A stretch of DNA of 64,000 nucleotides from Tricholoma matsutake. Lineage: Eukaryota; Basidiomycota; Agaricomycetes; Agaricales; Tricholomataceae. Positions 10,837-20,509 of this stretch are shown here, piece after piece; positions within the stretch are counted from its first letter, which is position 1, and each line of letters opens with the position of its first letter. Location of the stretch: assembly GCA_026075535.2 (NCBI GenBank), contig AP026539.1:11594001-11658000 (forward strand), in the 5' to 3' direction. Below the pieces are notes generated by a model. That model searched no databases. It saw only the letters and a program-made list of their open reading frames with translations, and was not told the DNA's origin. The position numbers and the translations under genes were made by a program.

Positions 10837-10997
10837 TGCACACCTATATTTTGTAGGCACATCATGACTTTCATAAAGTCTGAAAAGCTTGGAACTTGTA
10901 AGATATCAAATTACCCAGATTCTGCATACAGACTAGCTCGGACTCCACACAGTCCATGCAGAGTCTGCTAGGACATGTGGGGCACTGTAAATTACTG

Positions 10998-12059
10998 ATG
11001 ACTCCCACACACATCACACTACTGGATAGCATCACCAGAGGCTACAAACAACCAACGCAGCATGAAACCCAGGCCCAAAACAACAGTGACATTGTTTTGG
11101 GCCCCAGGTAGGTTTCATTTTCATTTCATTTTAATTACTAACATATTTTTTTCACTTATTTAGGTTTTGACTATATTACAATGACACAGCGAGCTCGATG
11201 ACCCACATACACCAATGGTACCCATGGAACGATGGATGATGGCAACTGAGAATGGGAAAAAAACAAGGGTGCAAACCATGCCACCCAACCGCCCACTCCC
11301 TCCCACACCCTCCCATCAAGACCAAACAGCAATGTGCATGGCTGTGAACATGCCACGTCATGTGCATTTTTTGGGCATCAACAAGTGTCGACTCGTGTTG
11401 AGGGGCCTCAAGCCCCTCAACACAATGTAATTAAGTATTTTCAGCTTCTTTTTCATCTTTTTTAAGCTAATAACAACATCTTTCATTGTTTTTAGGATAT
11501 CTAATGCTCATTTACAACAGCCATGCACAACACATGGCCACCCCCTCCTCTCCATACAGATGGGATGTGAGGGGCTTGTTTGGGGCTGGGAAAACCCCAG
11601 GGAGGTGCCAGGAGGCCTGTGCAGTGGGGTACCCACAAAGTACATACTACACACCCCCAACCACCCGTAAATGCACCACATCACTACTAACCACCCACCC
11701 CACAGCCAGTTAACAACAACCAGCAAAGGCACCCACCCCCTCACAGGGTGGATAGTGGGTGCTAACAGCCACATCACCATGGCAGGGCAACAACGACAAT
11801 GACAACCACCAAAATGATGCTGAGACAACCTACCACCCACCCCCCACTGTGAGCAACTGCTCACAGGTGGGATGACCATGGGACAACATGGTGCCCACCA
11901 CCACACCTATGAGCAGCTCCTCATAGGGTGGTTTGTGGGTGTGTACCATGCTGGGGAGCAGGGGAGATGAGAGACAGCAAACACCAGCACCTGCCCCCAC
12001 TGCTGCAAGTACTTGCTTGCAGGGTAGTTTGGGTACTACTGGCCACATCACCCCATCTC
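10998..12059. mobile_element. Interior of a nested non-autonomous element
   Basis: This is probably the continuation of the element that starts at 8808. It has a hairpin/intron module at 11072-11163 and a cluster of 20-nt hairpins at 11847-11866, 11907-11926 and 12003-12022. There are no coding regions; frames reflect CCACCC/GGTGGG words. Confidence 0.45.
11072..11163 (+). other. Hairpin plus intron-like module
   Basis: GGCCCAAAACAA...TTGTTTTGGGCC (11072-11103) is followed by GTAGGT at 11108 and TTTAG at 11163, a possible 56 bp intron. The inner stem differs from other copies but still pairs. Confidence 0.55.
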
Positions 12060-12553
12060 TGTAAGGGGACTAGGGGGGACTCAGGGGGGGGTGCCCTGTG
12101 TTTTTCTCCTATTTTTTACATTTGTCCTATATTTTTCCTCACTTCATTTCCTTCTATTCTTTATTTTCTATGATTTTTCCAGATTTTATTACTAATTTCC
12201 CTTTCTATCACATTTGTGCATGTTGACAGTTTTATATTTAGAGGCAGAGCACCCCTTCCAACATCTACCCCTTGGTATGATGTCATTCAGTGGCCTTGAT
12301 CTGCCTATCTCTGCCTTTTCTATTTTTAGATTATTATTTGATTTTTGCAGTCTTCACATATACTGGGCATTGGCAAAGGGATCCTTAGAGTTTTCTCTTT
12401 GGATTTCCCTTTGCTAGGTGCACCCCCAATTCCTGTAATATGTAGTATAATTTTAACTTCAGATTTCCCTTTGCTAGAGGCTGAGGTTGCCCTTATAGAA
12501 GAAAACTCTCTCCTAAGGCCCGAAATCATGAACGCGCTGCCCAAGATAGGCAG
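12060..12553 (+). repeat. Gypsy-1 family 5' LTR with 55 bp of leader
   Basis: From TGTAAGGGGAC at 12060 to CCCTTATA at 12497 this is a plus-strand LTR. It is followed by AGAAAACTCTCTCCTAAGGC and further leader sequence matching the internal start of gypsy element 1 (complement of about 30640-30695). Homology stops at GGCAGGT. No matching 5 bp flanks were found. It shows that the family is present in both orientations and that the leader with the presumed primer site is conserved. Confidence 0.8.
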
Positions 12554-12640
12554 GTTATATCACCACCTACCACTACCACTATTGACAATGCTGCCTCCCT
12601 TCCTCCTATCCCCAGAACCAACAGCAGAAACGGGCCCAAA

Positions 12641-12892
12641 TGGAAACCTACCCCGTAATTGGGGATAGGTAACACTAAGCAGAGAAAGGACAAACAAACA
12701 CTCATGTCAAATCACCAGATGACAGGACAATGACGTGGTATTAAGGGTAGACAATGATATCAAAGTATATGACAAGTGGAATATACGGGGGAAAAGGAAG
12801 AATGGGAATAAGTGATGTGACATGTAGTTAATATGGCAAGTCCTTGAAGTGTGTAGAAATAAGCATCAATGTGTACATAAGCCAGGCTTACA
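12641..12892 (-). repeat. LTR of gypsy element 3 (left copy)
   Basis: 252 bp. It differs from the right copy by six substitutions at five sites, all explicable as CpG transitions, and one single-base indel in a G run. Confidence 0.9.
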
Positions 12893-13020
12893 CCCTCCCA
12901 CTCTTAGAAAAGTGTCTGGGTGAGAAAAGAAAATGTAAGAATCAAAAAAAGTTTGGAGATAAAAATTCAACTCATCATCAACCAAACGATGGGTGCATTA
13001 AAAAACCCAGTGGGAAAAAG

Positions 13021-16000
13021 CTACCGCATCCCCTCTGCCTTATGAGACTGCCAAATGTCCAATGCTTTGCAATCCATGAGTTCACATTGAGGAAGCCACA
13101 GGTCATCGCTTTCAGTGTAGCCAGCCCATTGCACTAGGTATTGATATCCGCAGCCTCTCCTTCTTTCGTCAATGATCTTCTCAATCTGGTACTCTTCCAT
13201 TCCATCTTCGGTAAGTACCAGTGCAGGTCGTTCATGCTCTCAGGAAGGAAATAGTGTTGCATCATTTTTGACATGTCTTTTGAGTAGTGAGGCATGGAAG
13301 CTCGGGAAAGCATTAGGGGAGTTAGGCAGGTGTAGCATGTATGAGGAGTTCTCCAGGAAAGCCTTCATGACAGTGTAGGGACCATCCCAACGAGGGAAGA
13401 ATTTGGCAACATGAGATTTATTGCCAGCTTTGTACTCTCGATGTCGGTGTAGAGTTGCCAGCATGACTTTATCGCCTACAGCATAGGAATCTTTGCGTCC
13501 TCTGGATTTGTTTGTATAGAATGCTTGCAGTATTTTTGCACTCAATAAGGTGTCTTTAGCATCAGTGACGTCTGCTTCAATTTGCGATATAATATCCCAA
13601 GCAGTTATTTCTTCTGCTGGGGGTTCTGCGATGATTCCAGGTACCAAAGGAGGAATGATATGAGAGCTATGTCCCATGAGAATCTGGAATCCAGAGTATC
13701 CAGTGGACACATTGATGGAGTTCATCATGTTGAACCTGATACTAGGTAATGCACATACCCAACCTTTTTGGTTTCATTCAATGTGGAAGTGGATACATTG
13801 ATTTAACATCTTGTTAGTGCATTCACTAGCACCATCAGTTTGTAGGTGGTAAGCGGTCAACATTTTCAGGTGTACACCCATCAACTCATGGAGCGCTTTC
13901 CAGAATTTAGCCATGAAAAGTTTATCGCAGTCACTGATCAGCTCTAATGGTAATCTGTTTTTGCAGTACCATTCATTGAAGAATATCAAGGCCAAGTCAG
14001 GTGCAGTTATATCAGTGTGAGTGGGAATCAGTCAGATATCTGACCCCAGCCAATCCGTTATGGTCAGAACGCAGTCAAAACCGTCATCTTCAGGCAAAGG
14101 AGCAACAAAGTCCAAACACATGGAGTCTCCTCTACGTTCAGGGATCGGCAGTGGATGTAGTGGTCCCTTGGTTTGGAAGTAGCACTTTTATTGCACTGGC
14201 AATCAGGGCAAGTGGGTACATAGGCATTTTCCAGATCTCTGTGCATGTTTGGCCAGTAGTAACAGTTTCGGATGCTTGTGTACAATTTATCAGCTCCAAA
14301 GTGCCCTAGCGAGTCATGAGTGAGCCAGAAAAGATCTTCATGGAGTGTGCCAAAGTGAGGAATCACAAGTTGGGCACCAATGTACCATAGCTCATCCTCA
14401 AATCAGATACCAGGTATACTCTTGTCTGCAACTGAAAGTTTTTGGCAAAAATCATCGTTTTTGTATCCCAAGTGTACGTTGTATAGGAAAGACTCATCAG
14501 CTGAGATAGTCAATATTGTGTTGCAAGAAGTTCTGATTTTCAGCCAGTTATCCCACTGTAAAGGTAAGTCAGTGACATCAACGTCTTTGGATATTTCCTC
14601 ACATGCATCCTCAGGCAGATGGGACAGGGCATCAGCCACCGTGTTATCTTCACCACAGATGTAGTGAATAGTCATGTCAAACTGTGACAGGTGTTCCATC
14701 CAGTGGGCTTGTCATCATGACAAATCTTTTTGAGTGTCAAAGTTCTCTAGAGTTCTATGGTCTGTGTATACAATGAATTGTGACCCTAACAGGTCAGAGC
14801 ACCATTTTTTAAGTGCATGAACAATCGCAAGCATCTCCTTCTCGTGGACAGGGTAGTTCTTTTGTGTGTCATTGAGTTGCATTGAATCAAAGGCTACAGG
14901 TCAAGCAGCTTCCCAAGTCAGGCCCCAGCTCAGCACTGTGCCAGTGTGCTCATCGCTGGTGTCACAAGTCACATAGATTTTGTTGTCGCCAGTGCTCGAG
15001 TGATCGATTACAGTAAGGAGACCTTTGATTGCCTCAAAGGCAACCTGGTGTTTGGGGGTCCAAGTGGGGAAGTGCTTCTCGCAATCCTTTGTAGTCAGAG
15101 GGGTCAGGGTTGTGGTGTGTTCCACCAGGTTAGGGAGGAACGTGGCAATATACCAAACCAAGCCTAAGAAACTCTGGATGTTGGTAGCTGAACTTGGCAT
15201 CAGCCAATTCAAGATCTTGTCCACCTTGGACAAGCAGGCTTCAATCCCCTCCTGAGAGATATGGTGTCCCAGGAAGATCAGTTCAGATAAATAAAATTTC
15301 GATTTCTTTGGGTTGCAGTATAGATGATCCCTGCACAGGGCATTCATCACTTGTTTGATGTGTTTGCTGTGCTCCACCAAAGTGTCCGAATAGATCACAA
15401 TGTCATCTAGATAAATGTGGCAGAAAATTTCTAGGAAAGGACAAAGGCAAGCTGTCACACGTCATTGATGTATGGGAGGAGAATTATGCAGTCCTTGGGG
15501 CATCACAACCCACGCGTACAGGCCCAATGGTGTTGTCACAGCGGTGAGATGAATGCTCTCAGGGTCCATTTTTGTGTGGAAAAAGCTGTCGTCATGTCTG
15601 GTTTGCTCCAAATTTTTCCATGTCCAGCGTCTGCAAGGATATCATTGACGTGAGGTAGCAGATGGGAATCGGTGATTGTATTTGTGTTAAGTTGTCGGCA
15701 GTCATTGACCCAACACAGAAGTACAGTATTATCAGCTTTGGGAACAAGGAAAGCAGGTGATGCGTGTTCAGATGATGATGGGCGAATTTGTCCTGCCTCT
15801 AAGTGTTGTTGAATCAGAACACTCCACGCTTCGCAGAATTTTCATGGGCATGAGTAACTTCGAGTGGTAATAGTTTTATCTGCATCTTTCAGCTTAATTT
15901 TACATTGCATGGTATCCAGCATTTCATCTACATGTGGAATCGGCTTGAATACATCCACATATGTTTCATGAATCTTTTCATTCAATTTCTCTAATTGCTC

Positions 16001-16126
16001 AACAGCTGCCAGCTGTGTGATATGTCCATGCACAGTGGCTATTATGTCGATGCCATTCACTGGCTCACAACGCGCATCAATCAATGGCCGATGGATAGCG
16101 CACATTTCTTTCAGTTCAGCTAGCAA
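13021..16126 (-). pseudogene. Gypsy element 3 pol: RT, RNase H, integrase, chromodomain
   Basis: Pieces in minus order: a pre-RT segment (16126-15842, ending TTRSYSCP), a decayed RT start (15840-15460), RT with YLDDIVIYSD and FLGHHIS (15458-14901), an RNase H end (IHYICGEDNTVADALS, 14699-14403), an integrase zinc-binding region with HDSLGHFGADK and CPDCQC (14366-14064), an integrase core with AYHLQTDGASECTNK (13995-13774), a C-terminal GPY-like region (RWDGPYTVMKAF, 13728-13240), and a chromodomain (YQIEKIIDERRRGCGYQYLV, then WAGY and a conserved W, about 13215-13060) ending at 13021. Stops and frameshifts make it non-functional. Confidence 0.85.
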
Positions 16127-16342
16127 GAGTTTTCTGTTTGCAATGTTTGTGGAGATAACATCTCATAATTTCACAACAGGTTTACATACAGGCAGGGGTA
16201 CAGGGTGCAGGAGGTCAAAGTTCGAAGTCATATCTATAGCTGAACCATTGCGGACATTTACCATGATGTTATTATGGTAAAGAAAAGGAAGTCCAAGGAT
16301 AATTGGATGGCAGAGACCAGGTGCAATAAGCACACAAATAGT

Positions 16343-17090
16343 TCAGGCAGAGTACCAATTATTACAATCATGAAGCTTAATTTTTACCCAGTGGGTAAGC
16401 GAAATCTGAGGGGTTGAGCTCGAGCCATTGAAAAAGGCACCAGAAACAGGAAATGGTTGATGGAGTAAGTGTATCGGCAATTGCAAGTGAGTAATGAGGT
16501 CTTGATCAATTAAAACTGGACCAGAGCCATGGTCAATCAATGCTTCAATGGGTATACGAGAGAAAGAAGAAGGGTCTCGGCTTTCAATAGTGCACTTCCA
16601 CACGAGGTGGGGCAAGAAGAAAGGTATGCGTGTGCTTACCAAGTCAGTGGAGTTGCGAGATAAATCACTGTCTCCTCCACCTAGGATTGATGAATCATTG
16701 GGTGGGCAGACAGACACAATGGGGTAAGCAGACACACCCAACACCACCATGATGGGCAGCACTGGAGGAGCCATTGTTGGTTGTGGAGGTTGAGAAGACA
16801 CGAAAGCCACAGATGACAAGTGTTCATCACGAGGGACTGGTAGCAGAGCTAGTTTGATGCATCTCCTTGCTTCATTCATGGAAGCCATCATATGTTCCAT
16901 GTATCCATCTCCAGACAGAAATTCGCAAGGATGTCCATCTGGTAAGTAAAACCCATGGCATTTCTTGCACCCACTGTGGCTTTCCAGATACGTTCTTTCA
17001 TGGTCTGTGAGCTTTGGTGGATGCGACGATGAAGAGAAAGACTATGTAGATTGTGTACAGGATGAAGAGGTTGGTTGGGAGCGAGCATGT
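16343..17090 (-). pseudogene. Gypsy element 3 protease and zinc-knuckle region
   Basis: A frame at 16900-16343 has IEALIDHGSGPVLID, a retropepsin-like DxGS site (DHGS, where DSGA or DSGS is usual). Just upstream (about 17030-16910) another frame shows LTDHERTYLESHSGCKKCHG with further H and C residues, a gag zinc-knuckle of the type that precedes the protease in this group of gypsy elements. Confidence 0.7.
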
Positions 17091-17182
17091 GGGGGATGAC
17101 GAGAGGAATCAGACAATCCGAGCAAAGAGCCAGAATGCTTTAGGCTTCATGCTGCATCCTCAGCATCACACTTATGGGTGTG

Positions 17183-18207
17183 TCAGTCCTTGATAAGTTT
17201 CTGGTTAAGTTTGGTGAGTGTATCAATGAAGGACTGGAGTCTGGTCTCAGCTTTGAGCATGGTAGTGGTTGCCTTGGCTACAGCAGCGGCAGCTTTGTCT
17301 TCTGGTGCGATGGCCACCTCATTCTCTTTGTCTAATTCGTTGTTGGAAGACTCATGGTTGTCTTTCCAATGATCGAATGCAGAAGCAAGTTCTGGCAAGA
17401 TGTTGGACTCGATCTGCATGCGAAGTTGAGGAGGAGATAGATGATGTTGGGAGTTTTTTAGCAGGAGGTTGTCGTGGCGCAAGGCAATGATGAACTCCGA
17501 GAATGGGGTCTTGTTCTGCTTTGTTGAGCGAACTTTGCGTGTGAGGTCTTGTTGCCAACATTTTGGCAGCCAATGTGCATGCACTCTAGCCATGAAATTG
17601 AGGAAAGACAGGGGAGACAGGAGGTCTTGCTGTGACTGGTACCAGTCAGAGAATAGAGGATCTTTGAAAGAGTAGATGATATGGTCAACAAAATCTTTTG
17701 CTTGGAGGTCATCCTTGTTATGTAAGTACCTGCATGCATGATGCTCAAATCTGTGCAGGAGTTCAGGAGTCATAGCACCTGTGGATATCATAGGACATTG
17801 AGGCTGAGTACCACGATGGTCACACCAGTAGAGGACATGATCATCATCAGCAGCAGTATGTGATATTCATTGTTGTCAGAGCAGGGACTTCATTTACAAA
17901 GTGATTTAATAGGCGAGGGGGGGGTAGATGGAGGGGTGGACATAGGTGTGAGAGGTGAGGAGGGAGGTGTGACTGTATGTGTGTCCAAAGCGGCGATCAT
18001 GGCTTTTTTCATGAGAGGGGCAGAAGAGGTGGATGTATGTGTGTTGATTGAATCAATGGGCATGAGCAAATTTATTGACATGGCATTAGTGGCATGTGTA
18101 GTGGAGGAGCTTGTAGTGTTCGTCTTCCTCACCTTACTATGCATGGTAAGAGAGGTGCTGACAGAAGGCTGGCGAGACAGGGTTTGGATCAAAACATGTT
18201 TAGTCAT
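17183..18207 (-). pseudogene. Gypsy element 3 gag
   Basis: The capsid-like frame 17791-17183 contains TPELLHRFEHHACRYLHNK, then WYQSQQDLLSPLSFLNFM and a Lys/Asp-rich tail; a Thr/Ser/Pro-rich N-terminal frame lies at 18207-17890. The order fits the gag of fungal chromodomain elements. The two frames are separated by stops. Confidence 0.7.
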
Positions 18208-18273
18208 CTAGGTAGACAATGTCAATGCGTGAAAACAACATGAGAACAGGCATTGTCGATGTCAAAAAAAAAG

Positions 18274-18526
18274 TGGAAACCTACCCTGTAATTGGGGATA
18301 GGTAACACTAAGCAGAGAAAGGACAAACAAACACTCACATCAAATCACCAGATGACAGGACAATGACATGGTATTAAGGGTAGACAATGATATCAAAGTA
18401 TATGACAAGTGGAATATACAGGGGGAAAAGGAAGAATGGGAATAAGTGATGTGACATGTAGTTAATATGGCAAGTCCTTGAAGTGTGTAGAAATAAGCGT
18501 CAATGTGTACATAAGCCAGGCTTACA
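18274..18526 (-). repeat. LTR of gypsy element 3 (right copy; 5' LTR)
   Basis: 253 bp, at the 5' side of the element on the minus strand. The first internal bases on the minus strand are CTTTTTTTTTGACATCGAC; a similar T run with TGACACAGACAA occurs in the gypsy remnant at 31640-31665, so it may include the primer-binding region of this lineage. Confidence 0.9.
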
Positions 18527-18531
18527 CCAAA

Positions 18532-19639
18532 CTACGATAATGTCATTTGGGCCACCAGTAAGTTTTTTTTATGTTCTTTGCTTTCTATTTGATTCAATTA
18601 ACTTATATTTTTCATTATATCAATGAAACAACACCTGGACAATGACAGCGGCCACTCACAAGACCACAGAAGCACCCCAACAACTGCCACAAGCAACTGT
18701 TTGCGGGGTGGGAACACGTGCAACTACAAAATTACAAGAGTGCCACCAGACCAAATGGAATGGAACAACAAGACGACAGGAGACAAGAAGGCAAAGAAGA
18801 TAAATAAAGGCCCAAGAGATGTTGTTTGACATCCCTTGTGCCATTGGTAAGTTTTTTTCTTCTCATTTCATTCTTTTGTTACTAACAAACTTTTTAGGTA
18901 CTAACCAGAACTGCTGCTGACAATGAGAGGACAATGAAGCCAACCCAGCACCCACCACACACTGCTGCAAGTCCCTGCTTGCAAGGTGGATTGTGGGTGC
19001 CTGACAACAAACCAGGGGTAGGAGGATGACAATGACAGAACAGCCAGGACCAGAGACAGGGACAGGGACAACAACAAAATAGGGATGGGGACAATAATGA
19101 TGAGGACCAGACAAGGAGGAACAGACAACAACTACAGGGAGCAGACAACCATGGCCAGAAGACGAGGAAGGGCGAGGATGAGGACAATGGCAGGGACAAA
19201 CAAGGGGACAACAATGGTGCAGACAAGGCAGGACAATGTGGTGCAACACAACTGTACTGCGGGCCCACACCCTCCCTCACATCCTTTGCGAGAGGAGGGG
19301 GTACTTTAGTTTTATTTCTTTTTACACTTTAATTTTTTTTTACCACACAGTTTGGATAATAAATATACTGCTTTCTGAGTATGTGTGGCTTACATAGTTG
19401 GATAATTGTGATGCTTAACAATTGAATGAGCCTCTTGGCTTAGCTCACCAACCCCCCATGTTGTGGGGATACCATACTTTCTGTAATGTTTTACTTTTTC
19501 AAAAGATGATATTGAGCATTCTAAGTATGCCACCTCTCATAAAGATTTGTAAGCATTGCCTTTTTTGGATGCCAAAGTGGTCACTTCACTGGTCTGGTGT
19601 GTGGAAATGGGTACGTAGCACTTTTTTTTATTTTTTATC
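18532..19639. mobile_element. Interior of the non-autonomous element split by gypsy 3
   Basis: It begins with the second half of the interrupted hairpin (to 18553) and a GTAAGT donor at 18558. A further GTAAGT...TTTTTAG unit lies at 18847-18897 (51 bp), 20-nt type hairpins near 18690 and at 18966-18983, a GACAATGACAGGGACA word tract (19020-19240), and a terminal-type hairpin at about 19266-19300. No coding region is supported. Confidence 0.45.
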
Positions 19640-19808
19640 TCGGTTCACCAGTTCAAACTGAGAACTGGACTGAACAGAACCATTGAGAACTGGTTCTTTC
19701 CTGTTCTGTTCTGTTCTCAGTTCAGTTCTGAAAAATTAATGAAACTTCAGTTCATGGTTCGGCAAAAAGTGCCAAGAACCAGACTGAACTGAACTTCAAC
19801 AACCCTAC
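19640..19808. mobile_element. Right end of a hAT-like element, GAACTGA-word type
   Basis: The complement of the right edge reads TAGGGTTGTTGAAGTTCAG, a hAT-type terminus, preceded by dense AGTTCAGTTC/GAACTGG words. I did not identify the partner end. Confidence 0.4.
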
Positions 19809-20137
19809 TGTCAATGTTCTCAACACCCTGGAGTCAGCTTCAGACTATGAGCAAGGGCTTGAACAGTTGGATGATGCTGTGAAGGAAAATGGGGGAGTGG
19901 GCAAGTGACTTAGTGAAGGTTGCAGGAAACAAACATGATATACCCATTGAGCATTGCCCAACTTGGCATGATGTTCTTAAGGCGGTGTCAACCATCAGCA
20001 GATACACTGAGGACTTAGACTACCCCATTGCCCACAAATTTGAAGCACTTTTGAGCTCATTCAATAAGCAACTATGGCTTGAAGAGACCAAGAGTATGAA
20101 AGAAACTGTTTTAACTGACTTATTTCAGAGATTATAG
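19809..20137 (+). pseudogene. Fragment of an unrecognised basidiomycete protein
   Basis: Two short frames, NTLESASDYEQGLEQLDD and then a frame with EHCPTWHDVLKAVSTISRYT, YPIAHKFEALLSSF and ETKSMKETVLTDLF, look like one diverged coding sequence. It resembles repetitive agaricomycete proteins but I cannot name the family. It starts directly at the hAT-like terminus, so it may be the target of that insertion. Confidence 0.35.
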
Positions 20138-20261
20138 ACAGTATCCCTCAAATTAATCTACACCTATATTGATAACATAATTTATCATGAGTCAGTAGCC
20201 CTAGATATTTTCTATGATTTTCTATGATTTTTTCATGATTTTTTCGAACCCATTTTCAGCA

Positions 20262-20342
20262 TACCTCTGCCAACCCACAACCCCTCATAACCCATAGCCT
20301 GGGCTGTCCACCAAGAGGTATGGGTTAAGAGAAGTTTGGGTG
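20262..20342. repeat. pogo-like MITE fragment
   Basis: It contains CATACCTCTGCC, CCCCTCATAACCCATAGCC, GGGCTGTCCACCAA and GGTATGGGTTAAGAGAAG and is related to 8714-8807 in the opposite arrangement. Confidence 0.4.
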
Positions 20343-20509
20343 TATGCTAGGTTGACCTTCTACAGGTTATGGACTATGTCATCATTTGATCAGTCCGATC
20401 ATTTAGATCTTGGATCATAACTTTACAGAATCCCCCCATTCCCTTTTGTCTTTTGATGCCCTGTTGCTTGCCACTTCTTTGTACCTTCTCCTTGGAAATT
20501 ATCATCATG

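Larger units (their letters stand above)
9301..10997. mobile_element. hAT-like non-autonomous element with tRNA-like modules at both ends
   Basis: An 8 bp duplication ATGACTCC lies at 9293-9300 and 10998-11005. Inside it the termini read GAGGTCTTTACTGTGCCCCA and, on the other strand at the right end, CAGTAATTTACAGTGCCCCA, matching the termini of the 44948-47236 element in the pattern TTTACnsTsCCCCA. Subterminal DNA is made of GGACTC/CAGACT words. tRNA-like segments sit at 9686-9757 (minus) and 10758-10836 (plus), both directed outward. The interior has a hairpin/intron module (10008-10105), two 20-nt class hairpins (10402-10423 and near 10475), and a terminal hairpin with AATAAA (10637-10671). 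It therefore looks like a spliced, polyadenylated non-coding unit flanked by Pol III-like units; expression is inference. Confidence 0.75.
12641..18526 (-). mobile_element. Gypsy element 3, chromodomain Ty3/gypsy, decayed
   Basis: The LTRs are 12641-12892 and 18274-18526, starting TGTAAGCC and ending GGTTTCCA on the minus strand (canonical TG...CA). A 5 bp duplication CCAAA flanks the element (12636-12640, 18527-18531). Order on the minus strand is gag, zinc knuckle, protease, RT, RNase H, integrase, chromodomain, broken by stops. The insertion site lies inside one of the GGCCCAAA hairpins: CGGGCCCAAA on the left joins ACTACGATAATGTCATTTGG on the right. Confidence 0.9.
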
